Assembly (NCBI GenBank): GCA_028871175.1
Contig: JAGWNU010000004.1
Coordinates: 1 to 54,386, forward strand
Reading direction: 5' to 3'
Source of the DNA: Burkholderiaceae bacterium
GTDB taxonomy: Bacteria > Pseudomonadota > Gammaproteobacteria > Burkholderiales > Burkholderiaceae
Length of the DNA stretch: 54,386 bases
The position numbers were made by a program, and so were the translations under genes. This document shows, one piece after another, positions 37,173 through 46,793 of the stretch (position 1 is its first letter; every line of letters starts with the position of its first letter). Under the pieces are notes generated by a model. That model saw nothing but the letters and a program-made list of their open reading frames with translations, made no database searches and was not told where the DNA came from.

Positions 37173-38588
37173 TCACACCGCCAGCAGTTCCTGCGCGACG
37201 GTCGGATGCAGGCCAATCGTCGCACGCAAATGCTTCAGCCGGACGCCCAGGCGAACCGCTACGGCCAGCGCCTGGATGATCTCGGGGGCGGCGTTGTCGA
37301 CGATGTGCGCGCCGAGTACCCGCCCGCTGCGCGCATTGCACACGAGCTTGATCAGCGACTCCATGCCGCGGCCCGCCACGCGTTGCTCCAGTGACACGAA
37401 GCGGCGGACCACCACGTCGATGCGCTCCGGTGCCGGGCGTCTGTCGATGTCGGCGCGGTCGGGCCAGCGCATGCGCGCCTCGGCTTCCGTCAGGCCTACG
37501 GCCGCGATGGCGGGGTCGCAGAACACCGCCATCGGCACGGCGCCCATGTCGGGCAGCTTGGCGCCTTTGCCGAAAATGCGTTCGGCGACGTAGCGGCCCT
37601 GGGCCTCGGCCACCGCCGTGTGCTGGACAGTGCGGCCGGCATCCCCGATCGCGTGTATGCCGCGGGCGCGGGTGCGGAAGTGGCGGTCCACGGGGATGCG
37701 CCCGCGTGCGTCGAGCGACACCCCCGCCGTCTCGAGGCCCAGCCCCGCCGTGTCGGGGTTCGGGCCACCGGCGCTCAGGACGCGCTGGGCGCGCAGCACC
37801 CTGGGCGTGTCTTGGCCGCCTACGCTGACGTAGACCGCCACGCCGCCGCCATTGATCGCATCGCGCTCCACGCGCACCACCTCCGCATCGACGATGACTT
37901 CGACGCCGCCATCGGCCAGCGCCAGCGCGGCGGCTTCCGAGACGGCCGAATCGAAGTCAGCCAGGACCCGGGGCTCGCGCGCCAGCACGACTGCCCGCAC
38001 GCCAAAGCGCGCGAGCGTGGAGGCCAACTCCACCGCCACTACGCCGCCACCCACAAGGATGAGCGATGCGGGAAGCGCGTCCCATCCGAGCACGTCGTCG
38101 GCCGTGCCGGCAAGCTCGCCGCCCGGCACCGCCAGCGGCGTGGAACGCCCACCGGCGTCCAGCACGATCTGGCGCGCGCGCAAAACCGTTTTGCCTGCGT
38201 CGTTCCGCAACCGGACGATGCCTCGCCCGCGCAATGACACCTCTGCGCTCAACCATTGCACGCCGGCAGCGGTCAGGCGGGCGAGATGCGCTTCGCGCAG
38301 CCTTGCCACTTCCGCCCGTGTGCGGGCGACGGCGTCGGTCCAGGCACCGGGGCGCAGCGCCGGCCCGGACAGGCGCAGACATTGGGCGACCCTCTGCGAC
38401 CAGGCTGCGCCATCACCAGGCGTTGTGTTCGGCGTGCAGCCTGGGGGGATGCCGGAATCGCCTGCCGGCACGCGCTCGATCAGGGCCGTACGCGCGCCCA
38501 GTTGCGCGGCACGCTGCGCGGCGGCCAACCCGGCCGAGCCGGCGCCGATCACGACGAGGTCAAACAAATGGGAGGAGCGTGCGGGCAT
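37173..38588 (-). CDS. Pyridine nucleotide-disulfide oxidoreductase family flavoprotein lacking one redox Cys
   Basis: Product of 471 aa with the layout of dihydrolipoamide dehydrogenase/mercuric reductase: FAD motif GAGSAG (15-20), NAD motif GGGVVAVELAS near 200, FAD-site IHAIGDAG, and a dimerisation domain ending HPTVAQELL. The active-site CxxxxC is broken: Cys51 remains (PPGCTPN) but the partner five residues earlier is Gly46. The HxxxxE-like C-terminal base region is kept. It therefore cannot form the usual redox disulfide, and a function as NADH oxidase-like, thiol-sulfenate or other flavoprotein is possible. It is annotated by family only. Confidence 0.8.
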   Translation of the reverse strand: MPARSSHLFDLVVIGAGSAGLAAAQRAAQLGARTALIERVPAGDSGIPPGCTPNTTPGDGAAWSQRVAQCLRLSGPALRPGAWTDAVARTRAEVARLREAHLARLTAAGVQWLSAEVSLRGRGIVRLRNDAGKTVLRARQIVLDAGGRSTPLAVPGGELAGTADDVLGWDALPASLILVGGGVVAVELASTLARFGVRAVVLAREPRVLADFDSAVSEAAALALADGGVEVIVDAEVVRVERDAINGGGVAVYVSVGGQDTPRVLRAQRVLSAGGPNPDTAGLGLETAGVSLDARGRIPVDRHFRTRARGIHAIGDAGRTVQHTAVAEAQGRYVAERIFGKGAKLPDMGAVPMAVFCDPAIAAVGLTEAEARMRWPDRADIDRRPAPERIDVVVRRFVSLEQRVAGRGMESLIKLVCNARSGRVLGAHIVDNAAPEIIQALAVAVRLGVRLKHLRATIGLHPTVAQELLAV

Positions 38589-38669
38589 GGCGGTGTCCGT
38601 CGAACAAGCGTCGGCCGGACGACCACAAGCGGTGTGCCGGCGGGCTCGCCGCCCGCCCTGAGGTCGCGG

Positions 38670-39563
38670 CTACGCAGCCGCCGGCGTGGCAAACCCGCGT
38701 GGAAGTTCTCGCAGGAACGTTTCGCCGTCATGACGGCCCAGCGCGTACGCGTCACGCATGGCGTCAGGGCGGGTGTAATCCCAACTCGAAATCGGCACCT
38801 TGCGCGACGGCTGCACGTAGAAGCGGCGTTGCACGCCGCCCGGCACTGGCACATCCAGCCGGAAATACGTCGGGCGCGGATACAGCCGCGTGACCAGCAC
38901 GAGTGCATCGCCCGGGGTTTGATCCAGCGCGTGCACCGGGACGTTGTCGACCATGCCGCCGTCAAGCACGGGCCGCCCGGAGCGCCGCAACACCGGCGTG
39001 AACGGCGGCGTGGACGCCGACTGCAGGAGCAGATCGGCCAGGGCTTCCGGCGTGGCGCAGTCCTGCGCACGCACGAATTCGGGCGTAAAGCCCAGCCGCC
39101 GGCCCAGGGTCGGGTGCAGCGTCTTGCGGATGTGCTTTTCGATGTTGTAGGCGATGAGTCCGGTGGCGACCGCCGTGCGGGCGCCCATCCAGCGCGGGAT
39201 GTGCGCCACGCCGATGCGGATCTCGGGCGCCTGCGCGAGCCGCTCCAGACGGCCGTCGCCGAACACGGTCAACAGCGCCGCCCGGTACATGCCGTAATGC
39301 GGAAACACGCGCTCGCCCCGCAACAGGTTGCCCCAGTGCGCGTTGCGCGTGTTGTGGCGCAGGGCCTCGCCGTAATAGTCCATCAACTCGGTGGAATTCC
39401 ATGCGTGGAGCATGCATGCGGTGGACGCCCCTGCGGAGATGCCTGCAATCACGCGCGGGGCCAGACCCAGCGCCGGCTGAACGGCGTCCCACCAGCCGGC
39501 CTGCCACCAGCAACGATTGCCTCCGCCGGCAAAAACCATCTGATCGAACCTGGGCGAACTCAT
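38670..39563 (-). CDS. Patatin-like phospholipase
   Basis: Product of 297 aa. The oxyanion-hole motif FAGGGNR is near residue 11, the nucleophile Ser is in GISAGAS (Ser43), and the catalytic Asp is in LDGGMVDNVP. These define the Ser-Asp dyad of patatin-like acyl hydrolases. No signal peptide is visible. The substrate is unknown. The start codon overlaps the TetR gene stop by 4 bp on the same strand, so it may be co-transcribed with the regulator. Confidence 0.87.
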   Translation of the reverse strand: MSSPRFDQMVFAGGGNRCWWQAGWWDAVQPALGLAPRVIAGISAGASTACMLHAWNSTELMDYYGEALRHNTRNAHWGNLLRGERVFPHYGMYRAALLTVFGDGRLERLAQAPEIRIGVAHIPRWMGARTAVATGLIAYNIEKHIRKTLHPTLGRRLGFTPEFVRAQDCATPEALADLLLQSASTPPFTPVLRRSGRPVLDGGMVDNVPVHALDQTPGDALVLVTRLYPRPTYFRLDVPVPGGVQRRFYVQPSRKVPISSWDYTRPDAMRDAYALGRHDGETFLRELPRGFATPAAA

Positions 39564-40219
39564 GCGGCGGCTCCTGCGTGACCAGGTTGCACTAGACGCA
39601 GCGCCGGCGAGTACCTGAGCGTATCGATGCAGGCATCCAGCAGGCGCTCCTGCTGGCCGGCGAGGCTCGAGGCGTCGGGGTGGAACAGGTAGTCGCCCAT
39701 GATGCCGTTGAACGCGGCATGGAACTGCGCAACCGCCAGCGGAATGTCGAGGTCCGCAGGCAACTGGCCGCGTCGGGTCGCCTGCTCGATGATGCTTGTC
39801 AGGCGGGACATGCCTTCTTCGTAGGACTCCTGCTGGCGTTTCAGTATCGGGCTCGTGTCTTCCACGAACTCACATTTGTTGAACATGATTTCGAAGACTT
39901 TGCGCCAGTGTGCGTCCTCCACGAGCTGGCGCAGGAGAAAGTTGCCCACGTGACGCAGCTCGCCCAGCGGGTCGTCGGCTTCCACGCCGGGCGGTGAGCA
40001 CATGGTTTCCATCGGCAGCTTCACGCGCTCGCACATGGCGGCGAAGACGTCGGCCTTGTTGCGGAAATGCCAGTAGATGGCGCCGCGCGTCACGCCCGCG
40101 GCCTGCGCGATATCCGATAGGGATGTGCGCGCTACGCCTCGTGCATAGAACACGTCTTCCGCCGCATCGAGAATGCGGTTGCGAGTTTCGAGGGTTTCTT
40201 CCTTGGTTCGTCTGACCAT
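39560..40219 (-). CDS. TetR-family repressor of the RND efflux operon (AcrR/TtgR-like)
   Basis: Product of 219 aa. The N-terminal helix-turn-helix is clear (ILDAAEDVFYARGVARTSL and then AGVTRGAIYWHFRNKADVF). This is the AcrR/TtgR subfamily pattern, with MVRRTKEE at the start. The larger C-terminal ligand-binding domain continues to the end. The gene is divergent from acrA-acrB-oprM homologues, the standard arrangement for a drug-responsive local repressor. A GGAAG site precedes ATG 40219; an ATG at 40237 is a weaker alternative. Confidence 0.88.
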   Translation of the reverse strand: MVRRTKEETLETRNRILDAAEDVFYARGVARTSLSDIAQAAGVTRGAIYWHFRNKADVFAAMCERVKLPMETMCSPPGVEADDPLGELRHVGNFLLRQLVEDAHWRKVFEIMFNKCEFVEDTSPILKRQQESYEEGMSRLTSIIEQATRRGQLPADLDIPLAVAQFHAAFNGIMGDYLFHPDASSLAGQQERLLDACIDTLRYSPALRLVQPGHAGAAA

Positions 40220-40785
40220 GATCTTCCAGGGGAACATCGCGGCCACCCCGCCGATGTTCTTTCGATTGGCTTTTGTGCGCTGCACAAACGCAGGCAATGT
40301 GCCGTTGCGATCGGCGCAACGCCCCGCGTCCGCCGCAGGCCGCCAATCCTTGTGGCAGCGAGAGTACGCGGGCAATTGAAGCCTCGCGGCGGTTGCCGCG
40401 CACTGCGGAAACGCGTCAATGGAGCCCGCTCCGCTCGTAGCCGTAACTTACATACATACGCGAACGTATCTATAATAGCGCGCACTCGGTCGCTTGCCCA
40501 TGGTCTTATGCGCCACATCCAGGCGCACCCGGCTTTCCGAGCCGACCTCGTGTCGTCGGCTCCAGAGGCCCAGAGGCCGATGGCCAGCTTGCGCCACGTT
40601 CTTCGCATTTTGGTCTGGATTGTTGCGCGTTCGTCGCAACGGCCATATCGCATGCCGCCAGATGCAGCTAGCATCGGACGTTTTGATTTTGTGTATTTTT
40701 TGGTTTCGTTGACGGTTTGCCGGCGCCGCACTCGTTTGCGCGGCGCGGCACCCGGCATTCCGCTTATCGCCACATGGGGTCATCT
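40220..40785. other. Intergenic region between the repressor and the efflux operon
   Basis: A 566-bp gene-free stretch between divergent genes. It holds the operator-promoter at 40449-40476 and leaves a leader of about 300 bases before the adaptor gene. I see no further gene or strong structure in the leader. Confidence 0.5.
40449..40476 (+). promoter_or_regulatory. AcrR/TtgR-like operator overlapping the efflux promoter
   Basis: The 24 bases at 40449-40472 resemble the known AcrR/TtgR operators (TACATACAT, then a centre, then a GTAT half). They contain the inverted repeat ATACG-CGAA-CGTAT. TATAAT at 40471-40476 is a perfect -10, and TTACAT at 40448-40453 sits 17 bp upstream as -35, so the operator covers the promoter core. 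Binding by the TetR protein is inferred. Confidence 0.6.
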
Positions 40786-42027
40786 ATGACGAACACCCGC
40801 CGTTATCACCAACTTGCTGCCGCCGCGATCACGGTGGTGGCGCTTGCAGCCTGCGGCAACAAGCAGGCACAAGGGCCGGGCGGCGCCGGCATGCCTCCGA
40901 CCAACGTCGGCGTTGTGACCGTGCAGCCGCACGCTGTCGGGTTGACCAGCGAACTGCCTGGGCGCCTCGAGGCCACGCGTGTGGCCCAGGTCCGCGCGCG
41001 GGTGGCTGGCATCATCCTCAAGCGAACCTACGCCGAGGGCAGCGACGTGAAGGCCGGTCAGCAGTTGTTCCAGATCGACCCGGCTCAGTACCAGGCGGCG
41101 CTCGACAGCGCAAAAGCACAATTGGCACGCGCCGAGGCCACGCAGACGCAGGCACAGCTCAAGGCTGAGCGCTACAAGCCGCTGGTGGCGACCAACGCCA
41201 TCAGCAAGCAGGACTACGACGACGCTACCGCCGCCGCCAAGCAAGCGACCGCTGACGTGGCAGCCGCGCGCGCGGCAGTCGAAACCGCCAAGCTGAATCT
41301 GGGCTATGCCAGTGTGACTTCGCCCATCGCCGGCCGCGCTGGTCTTGCGCAGATCACCGAGGGCGCCCTGGTCGGCCAGGGCGACGCGACGCTGCTGACA
41401 ACCGTGCAGCAGATCGATCCGATCTATCTGACTTTCACGCAGTCGAGCACCGAAGTGCTTCGCCTGCAGCAAGCGCTCAAGGCCGGCAAGCTGGCCAAGG
41501 TGGGTGGTGACGCGGCCAAAGTCACGCTTGTCACCGAAGACGGTCGCGCTTATGCACAACCCGGCAAGCTGTATTTCTCTGACCTGACGGTGGATCCGGC
41601 CACGGGCACCATTACATTGCGCGCGATTGTTCCGAACCCGGAACGCACGCTGCTGCCCGGCATGTATGTGCGTGCCCGCCTGGAGCAGGCAGTGGACGAG
41701 CAGGCCATCACAGTGCCGCAGCAGGCGGTGGCACGCAGCCCGGACGGCGCCTCGGTCATGGTTGTCGATGAGAAGGGCCACGCAGCCGTACGCCAGGTCC
41801 AGGCCGATCGCTCGACCGGTACGGAATGGATCGTCACCAGCGGCCTGAAGGCCGGCGACAAGGTGATCGTCGACGGCTTGCAGAAGGTCCGTCCGGGCGC
41901 ACCAGTCAAGGCCGTGCCGTGGCAGCCAATGTCGGCAGGCCAGGGTGGCGGCGCAGCTCCTGCGCCGGCGGCCAGCGCCCCTGCTGCAAGCACTCCCGCT
42001 GCCAGCGCATCGGCAGCCAAGCAGTAA
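40786..42027 (+). CDS. acrA: RND efflux periplasmic adaptor (AcrA/MexA family)
   Basis: Membrane-fusion protein of 413 aa with a lipoprotein signal (lipobox LAAC in VVALAACGNK). A lipoyl/hairpin region follows (VRARVAGIILKRTYAEGSDVKAGQ; coiled coil about 95-165), then the barrel-sandwich return (GYASVTSPIAGRAGLAQ) and a beta-barrel domain. The C-terminus is an Ala/Pro-rich tail. It bridges pump and outer-membrane channel. ATG 40786 is chosen because only this start gives a lipoprotein signal peptide. It lies 15 bp ahead of the pump gene. Confidence 0.93.
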   Translation: MTNTRRYHQLAAAAITVVALAACGNKQAQGPGGAGMPPTNVGVVTVQPHAVGLTSELPGRLEATRVAQVRARVAGIILKRTYAEGSDVKAGQQLFQIDPAQYQAALDSAKAQLARAEATQTQAQLKAERYKPLVATNAISKQDYDDATAAAKQATADVAAARAAVETAKLNLGYASVTSPIAGRAGLAQITEGALVGQGDATLLTTVQQIDPIYLTFTQSSTEVLRLQQALKAGKLAKVGGDAAKVTLVTEDGRAYAQPGKLYFSDLTVDPATGTITLRAIVPNPERTLLPGMYVRARLEQAVDEQAITVPQQAVARSPDGASVMVVDEKGHAAVRQVQADRSTGTEWIVTSGLKAGDKVIVDGLQKVRPGAPVKAVPWQPMSAGQGGGAAPAPAASAPAASTPAASASAAKQ

Positions 42028-42042
42028 ACAAGGAGCCATCGC

Positions 42043-45000
42043 ATGGCAAAGTTTTTTATCGATCGCCCAGTCTTTGCCTGGGTGCTCGCGCTGTTCATCA
42101 TCCTTGCTGGGGCGATTTCGATCACCCAGCTGCCGATCTCGCAGTACCCGACCATCGCGCCGCCGTCCATCATCATCACGGCCACGTACCCGGGCGCCAA
42201 TGCGAAGACGCTGGACGAATCCGTCACCAGCATCATCGAGCAGGAAATGAACGGTGCGGACGGCCTGCTCTATATCGAGTCGGTCAGCCAGGGCGGTAAC
42301 GGCCAGGCGCAGATCACCGTGACGTTCAAGGCCGGTACCGATCCGGCGCTGGCGCAGGTGGACGTGCAGAACCGCTTGAAGCGCGTGGAAGCGCGTTTGC
42401 CGTCGGCGGTGACGCAGCAGGGCGTGCAGGTCGACAAGGCCCGCTCAAACTTCCTGCTGTTCGCCACGCTGGCATCCACCGACGGCAAGATGGACCCGGT
42501 GGCGCTGGGCGACTACATCTCGCGCAACGTGCTGAATGAAATCAAGCGCGTGCCGGGTGTAGGCCAGGCCATCCTGTTCGGTACGGAACGCGCCATGCGC
42601 GTCTGGATCGACCCGGCCAAGCTGGTCGGCTACAAGCTGACGCCCACGGATGTGTACAACGCCATCCGCGCACAGAACGCGCTGGTCTCGGCCGGTACGA
42701 TCGGCGATCTGCCGTCTGTCTCCGACCAGCCGCTCGCGGCGACGGTCGTGGTGGAAGGCCAGCTCACGACCACCGAGCAGTTCGGCAACATCGTGCTGGT
42801 GGCCAAGCCGGACGGCTCGCTGGTCCGCGTGAAGGACGTTGCACGCCTGGAATTGGGCGGCCAGACCTACTCGACGTCTGCGCGCATCAACGGTCAGCCG
42901 ATCTCGGCGATTGGTGTGCAGCTCTCCCCCACCGGTAACGCGCTGGGCACGGCCAAGGCGGTGAAGGCCAAACTGGAAGAGCTGTCGAAGTACTTCCCGG
43001 CAGGCGTGGAATACAAGGTGCCGTACGACACCTCGAAGTTCGTCCAGATCTCGATCGAGGAAGTGGTCAAGACGCTGTTCGAAGCCATGGTGCTCGTGTT
43101 CCTGGTGATGCTGCTGTTCCTGCAGAACATCCGCTACACGCTGGTGCCGTCGATCGTGGTGCCGATCTCGCTGCTCGGGGCGTTCGCCACCATGAACGCG
43201 ATGGGCTTCTCGATCAACGTGCTGACCATGTTCGGTCTCGTGCTGGCGATCGGCATTCTCGTTGACGATGCCATCGTGGTGGTGGAAAACGTCGAGCGGA
43301 TCATGGCCGAGGAAGGCCTGCCCCCGCGCGAAGCCACCCGCAAGGCCATGGGCCAGATCACTGGCGCCATCATCGGTATTACGCTGGTGCTGATGGCCGT
43401 GTTCATCCCGATGGCATTTTTCTCGGGCTCGGTGGGCGCGATCTATCGCCAGTTCTCGCTGTCGATGGTGTCGTCGATCTTCTTCTCGGCGCTCATGGCG
43501 CTGACGCTCACGCCAGCGCTGTGCGCGACGCTGCTCAAGCCGATCGAAAAGGGTTCGCACCACGAGAAGAAAGGCTTCTTCGGCTGGTTCAACCGCATGT
43601 TCAGTAGCACCACGAACCGCTACCAAAGCTTCGTGGAACGCATGCTCAAGAAGACCTTCCGCTACATGGTCATCTACGTGGCGCTGATCGTTGCGGTGGT
43701 GTTCCTGTTCCTGCGCCTGCCGTCTTCGTTCCTGCCGACCGAAGACCAGGGCTACATCGTGACCAACATCCAGTTGCCGCCGGGTGCATCGGCCAACCGC
43801 ACGCTGGAAGTGATCAAGCAGGTCGAGAACTACTACAAGCATGAAAAGGCGGTCGAGAACATCGTGGCCGTGCAGGGTTTCAGCTTCTCGGGCAACGGGC
43901 CGAACGCCGGTATCGTGTTCACCCCGTTCAAGGACTGGAGCGAGCGCAAGGGCAAGGATCAAACCGCTGATGCCGTGGTCGGCCGGGCCTTTGGTGCGCT
44001 GTTCGGTGGCATTCGCGATGCGATCGTGTTCCCGCTGAATCCGCCGCCGATTCCGGAATTGGGCAACGCCACCGGCTTTACCTTCCGCCTGCAGGATCGT
44101 GCTGGCCTGGGACATGACGCGCTGATCGCAGCCCGCAATCAACTGATGGGGATGGCGGCGAAAAGCAAGGTCATTACCGGCATGCGCCCGGAAGGCCTGG
44201 AAGATTCGCCGCAGTACCAGGTGGACATCGACCGCGAGAAGGCCAATGCCCTGGGTGTGTCGTTCTCCGACATCAACGCCGTGCTGTCGACGGCGCTGGG
44301 TTCGGCGTACGCCAACGACTTCCCGAACTACGGTCGTCAGCAGCGTGTGATCGTGCAAGCGGACAAGATCAACCGCATGCAGCCCGAAGACATCATGAAC
44401 CTGTACGTGCGCAACGCGCAGGGCAACATGGTGCCGATGTCGACGTTCGCGAAGGGCCATTGGATCGTCGGCCCGGTGCAGCTCGTGCGCTACAACGGCT
44501 ATCCGGCTGTCCGCCTTTCGGGTGCGGCCGCGCCGGGTGCCAGCTCGGGTGACGCCATGGCCGAGATGGAACGCCTGGCTGCCAAGCTGCCGGCGGGTAT
44601 CGGCTACGAGTGGACGGGCCAGTCGCTGCAGGAAAAGGCCTCGGGCTCGCAGGCGCCGGCGCTGTATGCGCTGTCGCTGCTGGCGGTGTTCCTGGTGCTG
44701 GCGGCGCTGTATGAAAGCTGGTCGATCCCGGCGGCGGTGATTCTGGTGGTGCCGCTGGGCGTGCTCGGCGCATTGCTGGGCGTGACGCTGCGCGCGATGC
44801 CCGATGACGTGTACTTCAAGGTTGGCCTGATTGCGGTGGTGGGTCTGTCCGCCAAGAACGCGATTCTGATCATCGAGTTTGCGAAGGACTTGCAGGCGCA
44901 AGGCAAGGGCCTGATCGAGGCGACGCTGGAAGCTGTGCACCTGCGGTTCCGCCCGATCATCATGACGTCGTTCGCCTTCATCCTGGGCGTGCTGCCGCTG

Positions 45001-45195
45001 GCGATTGCCACCGGCGCCAGCTCCGCCAGCCAACGCGCCATCGGTACCGGCGTGATGGGCGGGATGATCACCGCGACGGTGCTGGCCGTGGTGCTGGTGC
45101 CCGTGTTCTTCGTGGTGGTCCGCCGCATCTTCAAGGGCAGCGAGCGTCAACGCCGCCTGGATGCCTCGCACCGTCCGCTGGACGAGGAAATCTGA
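42043..45195 (+). CDS. acrB: RND multidrug efflux pump (AcrB/MexB family, HAE1)
   Basis: Inner-membrane pump of 1050 aa, full length for HAE1 transporters, with 12 predicted membrane helices in two halves and two large periplasmic loops. The N-terminal MAKFFIDRPVFAWV and the proton-relay GILVDDAIVVVENVE (two Asp in helix 4) are visible, as is the helix-10 Lys region. It exports hydrophobic drugs and solvents by proton antiport. The channel gene follows after 2 bp. Confidence 0.96.
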   Translation: MAKFFIDRPVFAWVLALFIILAGAISITQLPISQYPTIAPPSIIITATYPGANAKTLDESVTSIIEQEMNGADGLLYIESVSQGGNGQAQITVTFKAGTDPALAQVDVQNRLKRVEARLPSAVTQQGVQVDKARSNFLLFATLASTDGKMDPVALGDYISRNVLNEIKRVPGVGQAILFGTERAMRVWIDPAKLVGYKLTPTDVYNAIRAQNALVSAGTIGDLPSVSDQPLAATVVVEGQLTTTEQFGNIVLVAKPDGSLVRVKDVARLELGGQTYSTSARINGQPISAIGVQLSPTGNALGTAKAVKAKLEELSKYFPAGVEYKVPYDTSKFVQISIEEVVKTLFEAMVLVFLVMLLFLQNIRYTLVPSIVVPISLLGAFATMNAMGFSINVLTMFGLVLAIGILVDDAIVVVENVERIMAEEGLPPREATRKAMGQITGAIIGITLVLMAVFIPMAFFSGSVGAIYRQFSLSMVSSIFFSALMALTLTPALCATLLKPIEKGSHHEKKGFFGWFNRMFSSTTNRYQSFVERMLKKTFRYMVIYVALIVAVVFLFLRLPSSFLPTEDQGYIVTNIQLPPGASANRTLEVIKQVENYYKHEKAVENIVAVQGFSFSGNGPNAGIVFTPFKDWSERKGKDQTADAVVGRAFGALFGGIRDAIVFPLNPPPIPELGNATGFTFRLQDRAGLGHDALIAARNQLMGMAAKSKVITGMRPEGLEDSPQYQVDIDREKANALGVSFSDINAVLSTALGSAYANDFPNYGRQQRVIVQADKINRMQPEDIMNLYVRNAQGNMVPMSTFAKGHWIVGPVQLVRYNGYPAVRLSGAAAPGASSGDAMAEMERLAAKLPAGIGYEWTGQSLQEKASGSQAPALYALSLLAVFLVLAALYESWSIPAAVILVVPLGVLGALLGVTLRAMPDDVYFKVGLIAVVGLSAKNAILIIEFAKDLQAQGKGLIEATLEAVHLRFRPIIMTSFAFILGVLPLAIATGASSASQRAIGTGVMGGMITATVLAVVLVPVFFVVVRRIFKGSERQRRLDASHRPLDEEI

Positions 45196-45197
45196 AC

Positions 45198-46742
45198 ATG
45201 CAGAACACCATGACTTTCCGAACCCCCGCGCTGTTGCCGGCGCTCCTGTTGGCGGCCGGCGTGCTGTCCGGCTGCTCGCTGGCGCCCACCTATGAGCGCC
45301 CGGATGCCCCGGTCGCGGGCACGTATCCGCAGGCTCCGGCCGGCTATGCCGTGCCGGCCGATAGCGCCAAGCCGGGTGAAAACGCCCCGCGCGCCACCGA
45401 CCTCGGCTGGCGCGAGTTCTTCCCTGATGCGCGCCTGCAGAAGCTGATCGGCCTGGCGCTGGAGAACAACCGCGATTTGCGCGTGGCCATGCTCAACGTC
45501 GAGGCTGCCCGTGCGCAGTACCGGCTGCAGATCGCCGATCTGCTGCCGCCGGTCAACGCCTCCGCGGTGTACACGCGCAGCCATACGCCGCCGTCGATCT
45601 CGACGACGGGCGGCAACATCTACACCAAGCAGTACCAGCTTGGCGTGGGCATCAGCAACTATCAGGTGAACCTGTTCAGCGTGGGCGACGTCACGTCGTC
45701 TGCGCGTGCAAGTTATCTGGCGACGGATGAGGGCCGGCGTGCCGCGCAGATCAGCCTGATCTCGCAGGTGGCCAAGGCCTACCTGAACGAGCGCGCGTAC
45801 GCCGAGCAGCTTGAACTGGCCCAGCAGACCCTGAAAGGTCGCGAGGACTACTACAAGCTAGCGAAGCAGCGGTTTGACGTGGGCGCTTCGTCGGCGCTGG
45901 ATCTGCGCCAGACCGAGACCCTCGTCGAATCGGCGCGCGTATCGGTGGCACAGCTCACCCGCCAGTACGCCCAGGCGACCAACGCCCTGGTCTTGCTGGT
46001 GGGCGCGCCTCTGCCAGCCGACCTGCCGGCACCGACTACGGTCTCGTCGGAGAGGATCGTCGCCGATATCCCGCCAGGTGTGCCGTCGGAGCTGCTGGAG
46101 CAGCGCCCGGACATTCGCCAGGCGGAGCAGAAGCTGGTGGCCGCCAATGCCAACATCGGTGTGGCGCGTGCAGCGTTCTTCCCCAGCATCGGCCTGACGT
46201 CCAACGTGGGCACGGCCAGCACGGCGCTGCACAATCTGTTCAAGAGCGGGACCGGGCTGTGGTCGTTCGTACCGAACCTCACGTTGCCGATCTTCAACTG
46301 GGGCACCAACATCTTCAACCTGGACTTGACCAAGACCAACCAGAAGATCGCGGTGGCCAACTACGAGAAGACGATCCAGACCGCCTTCCGTGAGGTGTCC
46401 GACGCCCTCGTGGCGCGCGGCACGCTGGAAGATCAGGTGGCCGCGCAGAAGCGCTTCCGCGATGCCACGGCCGATCGCCTGACGCTGTCTGACCAGCGCT
46501 ATCGCAACGGCGTGTCGAGCTTCCTCGATGTGCTCGACGCGCAGCGCGATCTGTTCAGCGCCGACCAGACCCTGGTGCAGACGCGCCTGGCCCGCCTGAC
46601 CAACGCCATCGATCTGTACACGGCACTGGGTGGCGGTCTGCAGGAGCACAGCACCACGGTGGCGGCGCAGCAGGCTCAGCCGACGGCTGCCCCGGGTGTT
46701 GCGCCCGCCACGCCGGATATGACGCCGCAGCAATCGAAGTAA
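45198..46742 (+). CDS. oprM: RND efflux outer-membrane channel (OprM/NodT family)
   Basis: Outer-membrane factor of 514 aa with lipoprotein signal (lipobox LSGC, CSLAPTYERP is typical of the NodT/OprM family). Two repeated OEP domains (about 70-270 and 290-480) form the barrel and helical tunnel; RVAMLNVEAARAQYR and ELLEQRPDIRQAEQKL are characteristic. An Ala/Pro/Gln-rich tail ends the protein. It completes the tripartite pump and is followed by a strong terminator. Confidence 0.94.
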   Translation: MQNTMTFRTPALLPALLLAAGVLSGCSLAPTYERPDAPVAGTYPQAPAGYAVPADSAKPGENAPRATDLGWREFFPDARLQKLIGLALENNRDLRVAMLNVEAARAQYRLQIADLLPPVNASAVYTRSHTPPSISTTGGNIYTKQYQLGVGISNYQVNLFSVGDVTSSARASYLATDEGRRAAQISLISQVAKAYLNERAYAEQLELAQQTLKGREDYYKLAKQRFDVGASSALDLRQTETLVESARVSVAQLTRQYAQATNALVLLVGAPLPADLPAPTTVSSERIVADIPPGVPSELLEQRPDIRQAEQKLVAANANIGVARAAFFPSIGLTSNVGTASTALHNLFKSGTGLWSFVPNLTLPIFNWGTNIFNLDLTKTNQKIAVANYEKTIQTAFREVSDALVARGTLEDQVAAQKRFRDATADRLTLSDQRYRNGVSSFLDVLDAQRDLFSADQTLVQTRLARLTNAIDLYTALGGGLQEHSTTVAAQQAQPTAAPGVAPATPDMTPQQSK

Positions 46743-46762
46743 GTTCGCGTCTGTTCGCTCGA

Positions 46763-46793
46763 AAGCCCGCCTTGTTCAGGCGGGCTTTTTTTC
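46763..46793 (+). terminator. Intrinsic terminator after the efflux operon
   Basis: AAGCCCGCCT (46763-46772) pairs with AGGCGGGCTT (46778-46787), followed by a T-run to 46792. It lies 20 bp after the oprM stop. The right arm and T-run overlap the 3' end of the convergent topoisomerase gene (stop at 46776). Confidence 0.88.

Noticed and set aside
42445..45171. A 908-codon open frame antisense to the RND pump gene
   Set aside because: It is a shadow of the high-GC acrB codon pattern: Arg/His/Gln-rich translation, no domain, no ribosome binding site, while the opposite strand encodes a full-length, motif-complete pump.
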